Shown: positions 25,021 to 33,328 of the stretch, piece after piece | Position numbering within the stretch: position 1 is the first letter of the stretch | Layout of the letters: every line of letters starts with the position of its first letter | DNA from: an uncultured Prevotellaceae bacterium | GTDB taxonomy: Bacteria > Bacteroidota > Bacteroidia > Bacteroidales > Bacteroidaceae | Direction of reading: 5' to 3' | Assembly: GCA_902778255.1 (NCBI GenBank) | Contig: CACYXD010000003.1 | Location: 124,001 to 188,000, forward strand | DNA length: 64,000 nt | Program-made: the position numbers and the translations under genes | The notes under the pieces: generated by a model | Told to the model about the DNA's origin: nothing | The model's database searches: none | Seen by the model: only the letters and a program-made list of their open reading frames with translations

Positions 25021-26158
25021 TCTTTTGCTCATTCCTTGGCTCCTGAGGCTTTCTCTTCTTTTTCTTTTTCTTCTTCGCCTTGTCGAATCGGTGGATATCA
25101 TCGCCAGCCAACAAGTCAACGGGTTGATTCTCTTGTTCGCGTTTTTTCTTCTCCTCGTCTGGTTGCAGATCTCCAGGCTTTTCGCCCCGACGGTTCATCT
25201 CAATAATTTCCTTGGCCCGTTCAGCTGTGATCGTCTCCAGGTTTGCAGCTATACGCTTGTCGGTAGAGTAGGTGACGAGACCAGCCAGGATGTCGGCCTT
25301 GAAATAGAAATAGTCAGAGTCGAGTGTCTGCAGTACGATTTCGCGATTGGGTAACTTTTTGCCAGCCTCCATATAGTCATCGACCTCGTAGTTCAGACAG
25401 CACTTCAGTTTTGCACACATACCAGCCAGCTTTTGCGGATTCAGCGAGATATCCTGATAGCGGGCGGCACCAGTGCTTACGGAAACGAAGTTCTTCATCC
25501 ATGTGGCGCAGCAGAGTTCGCGTCCGCAGGGGCCTGTTCCGCCAATACGTCCAGCTTCTTGACGGGCACCAATCTGTTTCATCTCAATGCGCACATGGAA
25601 AGCAGCGGCCAAGTCTTTAATCAACTGACGAAAATCCACACGCTCATCGGCAATATAGTAGAAGATGGCTTTCTGACCATCGCCCTGATACTCTACGTCA
25701 CCAATCTTCATGTCCAACCCCAGTTTCTTGGCTATCTCACGACTCTCAATCATGGTCTCATGCTCGCGGGCTTTTGCCTCGTGGTATTTATCCATATCTA
25801 CCTGCCTGGCCAGACGGTAGATGCGCTTGATGTCGTCAGCACTCTTCAGGTTGGCTTTCTTGATCTGCAGATTCACCAGTCGTCCTGTCAGGGTAACTAC
25901 ACCAATGTCGTGGCCAGGACTGGCTTCAACAGCGACAATATCACCTTTTTTCAGCGGCAGGTTGTTGACGTTGTGGTAGTAGCCTTTACGTGTGTGCTTG
26001 AACTGTACTTCCACTAAATCGGTTGTCTCAGCATTCCCAGGTACGTCGGCCAACCAGTCGTAGGTGTTCAACTGCCTGTCTTGTCGGCCTACAGCGGCTC
26101 GGCAAAGCCCTCGATCACAGCCGGTTCTTATCTCGTATGTCCTCTGTTTCTCTTCCAT
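25001..26158 (-). CDS. ricT: PSP1-domain protein, RicT-like
   Basis: A 385-residue protein with the PSP1 core (VEVQFKHTRKGYYHNVNNLP ... LKKGDIVAVE) and the long form's Cys-rich region (GPCGRELCCATWMKNF and MCAKLKCCLNYEVDDYME), which in RicT of Bacillus joins an iron-sulfur Ric complex affecting RNA processing. The C-terminal ~80 residues are highly charged and lysine-rich (KKKKKKKRKPQEPRNEQKNE), likely disordered and nucleic-acid binding. The gene order holB-ricT-gldH is typical of Bacteroidales. The exact role in this phylum is not known. Confidence 0.85.
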   Translation of the reverse strand: MEEKQRTYEIRTGCDRGLCRAAVGRQDRQLNTYDWLADVPGNAETTDLVEVQFKHTRKGYYHNVNNLPLKKGDIVAVEASPGHDIGVVTLTGRLVNLQIKKANLKSADDIKRIYRLARQVDMDKYHEAKAREHETMIESREIAKKLGLDMKIGDVEYQGDGQKAIFYYIADERVDFRQLIKDLAAAFHVRIEMKQIGARQEAGRIGGTGPCGRELCCATWMKNFVSVSTGAARYQDISLNPQKLAGMCAKLKCCLNYEVDDYMEAGKKLPNREIVLQTLDSDYFYFKADILAGLVTYSTDKRIAANLETITAERAKEIIEMNRRGEKPGDLQPDEEKKKREQENQPVDLLAGDDIHRFDKAKKKKKKKRKPQEPRNEQKNEPTKE

Positions 26159-26167
26159 CTATTTGTT

Positions 26168-27268
26168 TTATTTTTGAATAAGCAATACAATCATTTGTAG
26201 TGAAAAATCGAAGAACACAATCTTCGCGTTTGCGTTCTGTCCGATGTCACGTATGGCCTTGTTTGCCAGGTCGTACAACTGCAGTATGTTTGCCTCATTG
26301 ATGAAACGGGCAAAGTTCTTTGCAAAGTTCTCTTCTTCTCTGGTCATATACACCAGTTCCGGCTGGTGGAAGTTGCTCATGAAGTTCTCGCGTAGCATTC
26401 GCAGGAAGAACTGCAGAAACCGTTTCTGCTTCTCGCGTCCGAACCCAGCCATTGTCTCGCTCCATTTCCGTAGGTCACGTACCTTTCGTTGGTAAGCCAG
26501 TCGCATCAGCATGATGAAAAGATCAAGGAACTGCTCGTTTTCCGACCCAGCTTGCAGGGCTTCCATCGCTTTAAGCCAAGAACCGTTGGCCAGTCGGCTG
26601 ATGCGTTGCGCAGAGTCTTCATCAATGCCTCTTCTCTCAATCAGCGCCTGACGGATGATCTCATCCGGAATCTTTTTGATATCAATGCGCTGAACACGAC
26701 TGCGGATGGTTTCCAGCAGTTTGTCGGGCTCTTCGCATACCATCAGGAATACAGTCTGAGAAGGTGGTTCCTCTATGAGCTTTAGCAGTTTGTTGGCACA
26801 TTCTATGTTCATGCGCTCAGGTAGCCAGATGATACTCACCTTATAACCACCTTGGCTGGACTTTAGCGAGAGTTTACGCACCAAATCATCGCTCTCACCT
26901 GCTGTGATGATAGCTTGCTGGTTCTCAGCACCGATAGCTGTGAGCCATTGATCCAGTGTAAAATAGGCTCCCTGCATGATAAGCTCATGCCACTCGCGGG
27001 CGAAATCATCGCTTACGGGCTTGTGGTCGGCACTCATTGAAGGCAGTTTGATGGTGGGGTAGGTGAAATGCAGGTCGGGATGCTCCAGCTTTTGCACCAT
27101 CGCATTATCTTCCCCCAGCAGATAGGACGCGAAAGCTACGGCAATAGCCATCTTTCCGCTACCCGTAGGGCCACAGAGCATCATTGCATGTGGCAGACGA
27201 TCTTCTTTGACCATCTGCACTAAGCGCTCCTGCACCTCTTCCTGTCCTATAACCTCACTAAACTTCAA
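26168..27268 (-). CDS. holB: DNA polymerase III delta' subunit
   Basis: A 366-residue clamp-loader subunit. The N-terminus KFSEVIGQEEVQERLVQMV leads to a Walker A (GPTGSGKMAIAVAFASYLLG), and NIECANKLLKLIEEPPSQTV with FLMVCEEPDKLLETIRSRVQ corresponds to the sensor-1/SRC-like region. The zinc-binding cysteines of DnaX are absent, as expected for delta'. The only start that fits is TTG, since an in-frame stop lies just upstream inside AATTC-type spacer DNA. The 34-bp spacer to metF carries the common TTAATTCTTAA repeat. Confidence 0.9.
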   Translation of the reverse strand: MKFSEVIGQEEVQERLVQMVKEDRLPHAMMLCGPTGSGKMAIAVAFASYLLGEDNAMVQKLEHPDLHFTYPTIKLPSMSADHKPVSDDFAREWHELIMQGAYFTLDQWLTAIGAENQQAIITAGESDDLVRKLSLKSSQGGYKVSIIWLPERMNIECANKLLKLIEEPPSQTVFLMVCEEPDKLLETIRSRVQRIDIKKIPDEIIRQALIERRGIDEDSAQRISRLANGSWLKAMEALQAGSENEQFLDLFIMLMRLAYQRKVRDLRKWSETMAGFGREKQKRFLQFFLRMLRENFMSNFHQPELVYMTREEENFAKNFARFINEANILQLYDLANKAIRDIGQNANAKIVFFDFSLQMIVLLIQK

Positions 27269-27301
27269 TGCTTAATTCTTAAATTGATAGCAACTATCAT
27301 C

Positions 27302-28261
27302 TTAACTTCTTAACTCCTTTACAATCTCCACCACAGAATCTACTGCTCCGACGGTATAGAAGTGGATGTCGTTGACACCGTGTGCATAGAGCTCACGGCA
27401 TTGCTGTATAGTCCACTCAATGCCCAGTTGACGGGCGTCAGCATCGGTCTTGCATTTCACGATTTTGCGAGCCAGTGCCTCAGGAATGTCGCAATGGAAG
27501 GTGCGTGGCACCACGCTGAGCTGGCTCAGCTTTGCCAAGGGCTTGATACCAGGTATGATGGGGATGGTGATACCCATCTGACGAGCCTTCTCTACAAAAG
27601 CGAAATATTTTTCGTTGTCGTAGAACAACTGTGTCACAGCATATTGCGCACCTAAATCCTGCTTCTCCTTCAGGTACTGCATGTCCATCTCCAGATTAGG
27701 TGCTTCCTCGTGCTTCTCTGGATAGCAGGCCACACCAATGTCGAACTTCGCCCCAGGGTTCTTAATAGGCTCGCCATTGGCAAAGAAACCCTCGTTGAAA
27801 CGCTGCACTTGCCTAATCAGATCAGTGGTGTGGGCATGACCGCCTGGGGTAGGAGTGAACACACGGTCTTCCTTCGCCTTGTCGCCGCGTAGCAGCAACA
27901 GGTCGGTGATGCCCAAGAACTGCAGGTCCAGCAGTTCATACTCAATATCTTCTATCGTTACACCACTACAGATAATATGTGGTTGCACGGGTACATGAAA
28001 CTTGTATTGGATGGCTGCGGCTACGGCTATGGTGCCAGGACGTAGGCGCATACGCTGACGCTCGAAGCGCCCATCGCCTAGTTCTTTATATACGTACTCG
28101 CTATGATGCGTGGTGATATTGATGAAAGCAGGATTCAGTTTACAAAGCTTTTCGATGTCGGCAAAAAGCTTATCTGTGCCAGTCCCTTTCAAAGGGGGCA
28201 GCACCTCGAACGAGAACTGATGCTCGTTACTGTTTTTGGTTATCAGGTTTGCTACGGCCAT
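27302..28261 (-). CDS. metF: Methylenetetrahydrofolate reductase
   Basis: A 319-residue flavoenzyme that reduces 5,10-methylene- to 5-methyl-tetrahydrofolate for methionine synthesis. Family motifs include FSFEVLPPLKGT, NITTHHSEYVY, DLLLLRGDKA, FDIGVACYPEKHEEAP, QLFYDNEKYF and PIIPGIKPL. The ATG at 28261 gives the normal N-terminus; the frame runs open for another 137 codons upstream, but that stretch overlaps the promoter and the divergent rhomboid gene and has no family similarity. The predicted transcription start is only a few bases before this ATG. It heads the metF-holB-ricT-gldH operon. Confidence 0.93.
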   Translation of the reverse strand: MAVANLITKNSNEHQFSFEVLPPLKGTGTDKLFADIEKLCKLNPAFINITTHHSEYVYKELGDGRFERQRMRLRPGTIAVAAAIQYKFHVPVQPHIICSGVTIEDIEYELLDLQFLGITDLLLLRGDKAKEDRVFTPTPGGHAHTTDLIRQVQRFNEGFFANGEPIKNPGAKFDIGVACYPEKHEEAPNLEMDMQYLKEKQDLGAQYAVTQLFYDNEKYFAFVEKARQMGITIPIIPGIKPLAKLSQLSVVPRTFHCDIPEALARKIVKCKTDADARQLGIEWTIQQCRELYAHGVNDIHFYTVGAVDSVVEIVKELRS

Positions 28262-28270
28262 AATTGCCGA

Positions 28271-28278
28271 CAAAGGTA
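28271..28278 (-). promoter_or_regulatory. -7 promoter element of metF
   Basis: TACCTTTG on the minus strand, only 9 bp before the metF ATG. A TTG lies at 28303-28301, 22 bp further up. If used, the transcript would be leaderless or nearly so. Confidence 0.55.
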
Positions 28279-28331
28279 CGAAAAAAAACTTAAATGGCAG
28301 CAAGAAACAACTGATTTTTCTGATGATAAGC

Positions 28332-28362
28332 TTTGGCAATAAGAAAAATCTTATTACTTTTG
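28332..28362 (+). promoter_or_regulatory. Promoter of the rhomboid gene
   Basis: TTTG (28332-28335) and TACTTTTG (28355-28362) are 19 bp apart, with the ATG 28 bp downstream. Confidence 0.6.
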
Positions 28363-28390
28363 CCTTGAAAAAGCGTATATCTTTTTTGTT

Positions 28391-30055
28391 ATGAGTAAGA
28401 AAAAGAATAAAATGAAAGGAACAGGCAAAGCCTATCCAAAGAAGCCGATAATAGATGCTGAGAGGCAGCGCCACAACAATAAGTATATCGCTGTGCTGTA
28501 TATCCTGACATCTGCTGTGGTGCTCTCTTTCGTTTGGGGAGTGATTCGTTGGGGATGGATATCCCTTGACATACTGCCAAATACAAAGTCGTATGTCCCT
28601 GATTACGCTGTTCCTGGTTTGTTTGCAATCCTTCATCTGTATCTTTGTCGTCATTTTATTGCGGCTCTTCATGATAAGATTGAGGGTTATATTTGGGGAG
28701 CGATGTTTATTTTTTCCACAGCCCTTTTCTCATCAACGTCTCTGTATGTAGAAAAACTGAAGGCAAAGAGTGCAACGGTTGATTCTGTTGAGGAACTGAA
28801 AACGATAAACGTGAATGAGATTGATTATGTGAAGATACACCAACTGTCTGGAGAAGACTTGAATAACGCGTTGTATGGTTTCTTTGTAGGTACGACCAAA
28901 CGTGAAAAACGTCACGGTAGTGACATTGTGTATATAATGTATGAGGCTTGTGGTTTGAAAAATGATCCCCACACATATATTTGCAACGAGCACTCTGCGA
29001 AGCATGATTATACTCATGCATCGGAATCACAGTTGGAAAGATGGTTTTATGACATCAAGGATACTTATCTGGGCTCCTTGTTTAAGGAGACTATGAATGA
29101 CCATTACTTAAAGCCTCTTAATCAAAGAGATGAAATAGAGGGTTATCAGCGTGCTGTTGAAAACTCTATGAAAACAAAGATAAATTGGATTGAAGACAAA
29201 AGTTATACTATTTATAAGGTCTTAAACGGCAAAGACCCGATGGATGCAGACTTTAATGCCTTTGTCTGGCTCCTTACGCTGTCGTTAGGTGGTAGCATTT
29301 TGTTCTTTGTGTTTTGGATTTCATATATCAGGCAAGAGTTCGATGAGTCTGTGAGTGAACATCCTGGCCTACTTGTCGTTTCTCGTACCATGATAGACGA
29401 AGTCAAAACACACGGATTAGTCAAGTTGGAGTTCTTGTTGCTTTGGCTCTTGCCGGCTGTAATGATTTTTGTGCTTGCCCTGATGGCGATAAATGGCTAT
29501 AGTCTTGATAGCAGTAACAGGCAGCTGATGATAGCCTGGGGCGCGTTGTCGAATGTGGATGTGTTGGTGCATCATGAATGGTGGCGTCTAATCACCTATG
29601 GATTCCTGCACGACGGATTGTTCCATATTGTTGGAAATCTTTTTATGTATGTTGTTTGTGCAGTTGTGCTGTCGTCATCAGGACATAGGCCCTATAGAAT
29701 TGTTGCCGTTTTTTTGTTATCGACAGTCTTGTCTGGAATGTGCATCCTGTTCCTTTGTAATCCTCATGCTATGACAGTAGGCGCATCGGGAGGCGTTTTC
29801 GGTATGTTGTCATTCTGGTTCGCTGATGCATTAAGAGCCCATTTTGTTAAGAAAGATCAGCCGATAGAGACGAAGAAGGAAACGAAAAATGCGTTTGACG
29901 ATTATGGCTTCCTTGCACCAGGCTTTTTCCTTGGTCTAAACATCTTCACGAGCTTTCAGAATGGCGTTAGCCTCAGTGGACATATCGGTGGCGCTTTGGC
30001 CGGCATTCTTATATTTGCTCTGCAGTATGTCTATATGGATTTGCGGAAGCTATAA
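28391..30055 (+). CDS. Rhomboid intramembrane serine protease with long N-terminal region
   Basis: A 554-residue membrane protein. The C-terminal ~200 residues form a rhomboid core: HHEWWRLITYGFLHDGLFHI with GNLFMYV in the second helix, catalytic Ser466 in GASGGVFG, and catalytic His531 in SGHIGGALAG. Rhomboids cleave substrates inside the membrane. The N-terminal ~350 residues are unusual: a basic start (MSKKKNKMKGTGK), two to three hydrophobic helices in residues ~35-120, a charged ~170-residue domain and further helices near 295 and 355. I do not recognise this N-terminal part. It is a single gene between a divergent metF and a convergent GH51 gene. Confidence 0.85.
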   Translation: MSKKKNKMKGTGKAYPKKPIIDAERQRHNNKYIAVLYILTSAVVLSFVWGVIRWGWISLDILPNTKSYVPDYAVPGLFAILHLYLCRHFIAALHDKIEGYIWGAMFIFSTALFSSTSLYVEKLKAKSATVDSVEELKTINVNEIDYVKIHQLSGEDLNNALYGFFVGTTKREKRHGSDIVYIMYEACGLKNDPHTYICNEHSAKHDYTHASESQLERWFYDIKDTYLGSLFKETMNDHYLKPLNQRDEIEGYQRAVENSMKTKINWIEDKSYTIYKVLNGKDPMDADFNAFVWLLTLSLGGSILFFVFWISYIRQEFDESVSEHPGLLVVSRTMIDEVKTHGLVKLEFLLLWLLPAVMIFVLALMAINGYSLDSSNRQLMIAWGALSNVDVLVHHEWWRLITYGFLHDGLFHIVGNLFMYVVCAVVLSSSGHRPYRIVAVFLLSTVLSGMCILFLCNPHAMTVGASGGVFGMLSFWFADALRAHFVKKDQPIETKKETKNAFDDYGFLAPGFFLGLNIFTSFQNGVSLSGHIGGALAGILIFALQYVYMDLRKL

Positions 30056-30060
30056 AAACG

Positions 30061-30102
30061 AGCCTCCAACTATTGTGTGTGAATAGCTGGAGGCTTGTTT
30101 TA
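30061..30102. terminator. Bidirectional terminator
   Basis: AGCCTCCAACTATT (30061-30074) pairs with AATAGCTGGAGGCT (30082-30095) with one wobble. TTGTTTTAT follows on the plus strand and CGTTTTTATAG on the minus strand, serving both converging genes. Confidence 0.8.
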
Positions 30103-30115
30103 TAGGTGTTTATAC

Positions 30116-32128
30116 TTACTTCTTGATTTTGTAAATACGGAACGACATAGCGGGTAGATTGTCGTTGAGTACCGTCTGCTTCTTGTCGGCAGAGCATGGT
30201 AGAGTGCCGGGTTTTGGTATAATCTTCTCCGGCTGATCCAGTGTATTCTCATCGTCCATCGAACCGTTCCAACTCAGTGTCAGGATTTCAGCTGTGCGCT
30301 CGCCCTTGATGCCCTGAAGGTTGAGGGTGATGGGCTGTGCCTGCTTGGACGTATTTACCACCTTGACGATAATTTCCCCTGTAGCCTTATCAAATACGCT
30401 TGAAGCAAAGAGGCCATCCTGTCCGTCCTGACCAGCAACAGGCTTCTTGTTCATAGTGAGTGAGAGGACGTTGGTTCCCTTGTTCATAGCAAACATCTGC
30501 TGTACATAGTAACTGACAGACTTGAATGAGCGCAGGTTGTCGTACCAGATGGCATCAGGACGCCACTGCCAACCTTCAACATGGGCGAAGAGAGGAGCGT
30601 AGGTAGCCATGTGTACGAGGTCGGCATTACGCTCGATACCCGTCATATGGGCTGCTTCGTAGAGAGAAGTCTCATAGTGGTTCCATTTCTTACCGCGTCC
30701 ATGGCAGGCATATTCTCCTGCAAACACACGGGGACCCTTACGGTCGTAGGCGTCATAGCGCAGGCCGTGGCTCAGGAACCACTCCTCGTTGCGGTAGTAG
30801 TGCTCGTCATAGAGGTCAACCTTCAGCTCCTTCATGCGGGGCTGCAACAGGTCGAAGTCCCAGCCCTCAGAGTTGGGACCAGTGGTGCCGATGAGTTTGA
30901 TGTCAGGATATTCCTCTCGTATTCCTTCCATGAACTTCTTCAGACGTGAGGTGAAGACGGGACCGTAGCCACCATGCTTCTCGTCATAGTCCCACTGTTC
31001 GTTACCTACTCCGAGGAACTTCAGGTTGAATGGCTCTGGGTGTCCCATCTCAGCACGTACCTTACCCCATTCGGAATCCACGGGACCATTGGCAAACTCA
31101 ATGAGGTCGAGGGCGTCGTCAATGTAGTCATCAAGATCGTCAAGTGCAACGTGTACGCCTGGTTTGGTGGGGTCTGGGTTCTGGAACTGGCAGCTCAGAC
31201 CGCATGAGATAACTGGGAGCGGCTCGCAACCAAAGTCCTCGCAGAGCTGGAAGAACTCAAAGAAGCCCAGTCCGTAGCTCTGGTAGTAGTTGGGGAAGTA
31301 ACGTCCTGTAAAGGTGTAGTGCCAGCGGTTCTCGTTCAGGGGGCGGTTCTCAACGGGCCCCACGCTGTTCTTCCAATTATAGCGTGTCTCCAGGTCGGTA
31401 CCTTCCACGATACAACCGCCAGGGAAGCGGAATACGCCGGGATGCATATCGTTCAAGGCCTGTGCCAAGTCCTGACGCATACCATTCTCACGGCCTTTCC
31501 ATGTCTTAACAGGGAAAAGTGATATGTGCTCAACGTCTGTAGTGGCTTTGCTGTCGCCCCACACACGAAGATGTGCTTTTGCAAAGGTGCGCTTGGGCTT
31601 AATGATGGTTGTGTATTTCTTCCATTCCTTGCCGTTCACCTCTACGCTGGCGTTGCCTAATTTCTGGTCATCACTCATGGTGGCGTTGTCAACGAGGTCT
31701 ATCCATAGTTTGGCTTTGCCACCATTTGGTACACGTGCCCATACAGAGAAGCGGTACTCCTCGCCGCCTTTCACACCGATGCCGAAGAATCCATGGCTTT
31801 CAATCATTGTGTGCTTGTCGTTATGACCGGCAGGAGCCATACGAACGTAGTGGGGGTTCCTGTCGAAGGGACCATCGTCCTTCAATGTTACCTTACCCGA
31901 AGTATCCCATCCAGCAAAAGCATTGGGGAATTCAAACGAACGGTTCATAATCAGTTCTGCATAGAGACCACCGTCAGCCGCATAGTTGATGTCTTCAAAG
32001 AAAATGCCATACATGGTTGACTGTACTGGTGCTCCCAACTTCTTGGCGTTTACGTCCATCACATGTTGAGCCTGTGTCGAGAGTGATGCTGAGAAAGCCA
32101 ATGCTAAAGAATAAAGTTTCAGATTCAT
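30116..32128 (-). CDS. GH51-type alpha-L-arabinofuranosidase, secreted
   Basis: A 670-residue protein with a signal peptide (MNLKLYSLALAFSASLSTQA). The opening (YGIFFEDINYAADGGLYAEL, then IMNRSFEF) and a carbohydrate-binding-like insert (~70-195) match long GH51 arabinofuranosidases. The acid/base Glu377 lies in GVGNEQWDYDEKHGG and the nucleophile Glu472 in VFAGEYACHGRG. The final ~170 residues form the C-terminal beta domain (SVFDKATGEIIVKVVNTSKQ). It releases terminal arabinose from arabinan or arabinoxylan, most likely in the periplasm or outside. It is a stand-alone gene with its own promoter, about 3.7 kb from the SusCD locus and on the other strand. Confidence 0.9.
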   Translation of the reverse strand: MNLKLYSLALAFSASLSTQAQHVMDVNAKKLGAPVQSTMYGIFFEDINYAADGGLYAELIMNRSFEFPNAFAGWDTSGKVTLKDDGPFDRNPHYVRMAPAGHNDKHTMIESHGFFGIGVKGGEEYRFSVWARVPNGGKAKLWIDLVDNATMSDDQKLGNASVEVNGKEWKKYTTIIKPKRTFAKAHLRVWGDSKATTDVEHISLFPVKTWKGRENGMRQDLAQALNDMHPGVFRFPGGCIVEGTDLETRYNWKNSVGPVENRPLNENRWHYTFTGRYFPNYYQSYGLGFFEFFQLCEDFGCEPLPVISCGLSCQFQNPDPTKPGVHVALDDLDDYIDDALDLIEFANGPVDSEWGKVRAEMGHPEPFNLKFLGVGNEQWDYDEKHGGYGPVFTSRLKKFMEGIREEYPDIKLIGTTGPNSEGWDFDLLQPRMKELKVDLYDEHYYRNEEWFLSHGLRYDAYDRKGPRVFAGEYACHGRGKKWNHYETSLYEAAHMTGIERNADLVHMATYAPLFAHVEGWQWRPDAIWYDNLRSFKSVSYYVQQMFAMNKGTNVLSLTMNKKPVAGQDGQDGLFASSVFDKATGEIIVKVVNTSKQAQPITLNLQGIKGERTAEILTLSWNGSMDDENTLDQPEKIIPKPGTLPCSADKKQTVLNDNLPAMSFRIYKIKK

Positions 32129-32166
32129 TAGTAATCGATTTTAATTAGTATTCATTTCTTATCGTG

Positions 32167-32198
32167 CAAAATTAGTTAAAAGTTATCAAAGATGCAAA
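32167..32198 (-). promoter_or_regulatory. Promoter of the arabinofuranosidase gene
   Basis: TAATTTTG (32174-32167) and TTTG (32198-32195) with a 20-bp gap on the minus strand. It faces the response-regulator promoter across a short shared region. Confidence 0.6.
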
Positions 32199-32217
32199 TT
32201 ATCTCAGCAAAAATGCT

Positions 32218-32225
32218 TACTTTTG
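32218..32225 (+). promoter_or_regulatory. -7 promoter element of the receiver-domain gene
   Basis: TACTTTTG, 31 bp before the ATG; no good -33 element. Confidence 0.5.
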
Positions 32226-32256
32226 TAACTCTTTAACGAACTAAACATATTCAAAG

Positions 32257-32613
32257 ATGAAAAGAATTTTAGTGGCTGAGGACAATGACAGTAACTATAT
32301 CCTGATGACTTATGTCCTGAAACGCTCATATGAGTTTGAGCGTGCCAAGAATGGTCAGGAGGCAGTAGATATGGCGCTGAAAGGCGGTTTTGACTTGGTA
32401 CTGATGGATATTAAAATGCCTGTCATGGATGGACTGGAGGCTACGAAGGCTATCAAGGAAAAGATGCCGGAGTTGCCAGTAGTAGCACTTACAGCTAACG
32501 CCTTCGATAGTGACAGGCAGTTGGCACTTGAAGTGGGATGCGATGATTTCCTGACCAAGCCCATCAGCAGCGTCAAATGTTTGGAGACCATCGAGAAGTA
32601 TATAGGGAAATAG
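32257..32613 (+). CDS. Single-domain response regulator (receiver only)
   Basis: A 118-residue CheY-like receiver with the acidic pocket Glu8/Asp9, phosphoacceptor Asp51 (DLVLMDIKMPVMDG), the Thr/Ala switch region ALTANAF and Lys101 in FLTKPIS. There is no output domain, so it must signal through protein contacts. The close resemblance of VALTANAFDSDRQLALEVGC to receivers of hybrid kinases suggests a phosphorelay partner. No histidine kinase is adjacent. It is followed 1 bp later by a TonB-like gene. Confidence 0.9.
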   Translation: MKRILVAEDNDSNYILMTYVLKRSYEFERAKNGQEAVDMALKGGFDLVLMDIKMPVMDGLEATKAIKEKMPELPVVALTANAFDSDRQLALEVGCDDFLTKPISSVKCLETIEKYIGK

Positions 32614-32614
32614 A

Positions 32615-33307
32615 GTGGAAGTCAAGAAGAGCAGGAAAGCGGATTTGGAGCATGGGCGCATTCGCCGGTTCCTGTTGGGACTGCTGGTCGCACTGACTTG
32701 TTTTATCGCGGCCTTGGAATTCCCGTTCCCTGCTGATGACCCTTTGGACGACCCTGATTTGCTGGAACAGTTTTCGATGGACGAGGAATTGTCGTCCTTG
32801 ATGCGTCCGGAAAACGAACTGGTATTGGCGCCTAAAGTGGAGCCAGAACCTACCAAGAAGCTCGTGGTAAAAGAGGAGGAAGAGCAGGAAACAAATCCCT
32901 TGGACGATGACGAACCTGTAGAAACCGACATGAATAGCGACATGAGCGCTATGGAGGAAGAGCTAGAACCGCCTGCTCCTCAAGACGACGATGTAGTGAG
33001 TTTCCGCGTGGTTGAGGATTTGCCGCAGTTTCCTGGCGGACCAGTAGAGATGATGAAATGGTTGCAGCGCAATCTGAAATATCCGTCAATCATTCAGGAA
33101 CGTAAGATTCAAGGTAAGGTGGTGGCAGAGTTTATCGTCAATAAAGATGGCTCTGTGACTGATGTAAAGGTGGTCAAGTCACTCAATCCACATTGTGACC
33201 GCGAGGTATTGCGTGTGCTCCGTATGATGCCCCGCTGGACAGCAGGCATTCAGAACGACGAGCCCTGTCGCACCAAGGTCTGCATCCCCGTAGTATTCAA
33301 ACTTTAA
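32615..33307 (+). CDS. TonB-like energy transducer
   Basis: A 230-residue protein with a GTG start, a single membrane anchor near residues 18-40 (FLLGLLVALTCFIAALEF), a long acidic and proline-containing periplasmic stretch (~45-130) and a C-terminal TonB domain (LPQFPGGPVEMMKWLQRNLK, then YPSIIQERKIQGKVVAEFIV, and VCIPVVFKL). TonB proteins pass proton-motive energy to SusC-type receptors. The linker is acidic instead of the classical Pro-Lys type. The exbBD genes are not in the window. It probably shares a transcript with the receiver gene before it and the genes after it. Confidence 0.85.
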   Translation: MEVKKSRKADLEHGRIRRFLLGLLVALTCFIAALEFPFPADDPLDDPDLLEQFSMDEELSSLMRPENELVLAPKVEPEPTKKLVVKEEEEQETNPLDDDEPVETDMNSDMSAMEEELEPPAPQDDDVVSFRVVEDLPQFPGGPVEMMKWLQRNLKYPSIIQERKIQGKVVAEFIVNKDGSVTDVKVVKSLNPHCDREVLRVLRMMPRWTAGIQNDEPCRTKVCIPVVFKL

Positions 33308-33328
33308 ACAGTAAACGGTAAACAAAAT

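Noticed and set aside
28262-28672. A 137-codon N-terminal extension of metF
   Set aside because: It overlaps the metF promoter and the divergent rhomboid gene and has no MTHFR similarity; the family N-terminus begins at 28261.
30116-32128. Arabinofuranosidase as the enzyme of the SusCD locus
   Set aside because: It is on the opposite strand, has its own canonical promoter without the GAGACA box, and five genes plus a tRNA separate it from the locus. A functional link remains possible but is not supported by layout.
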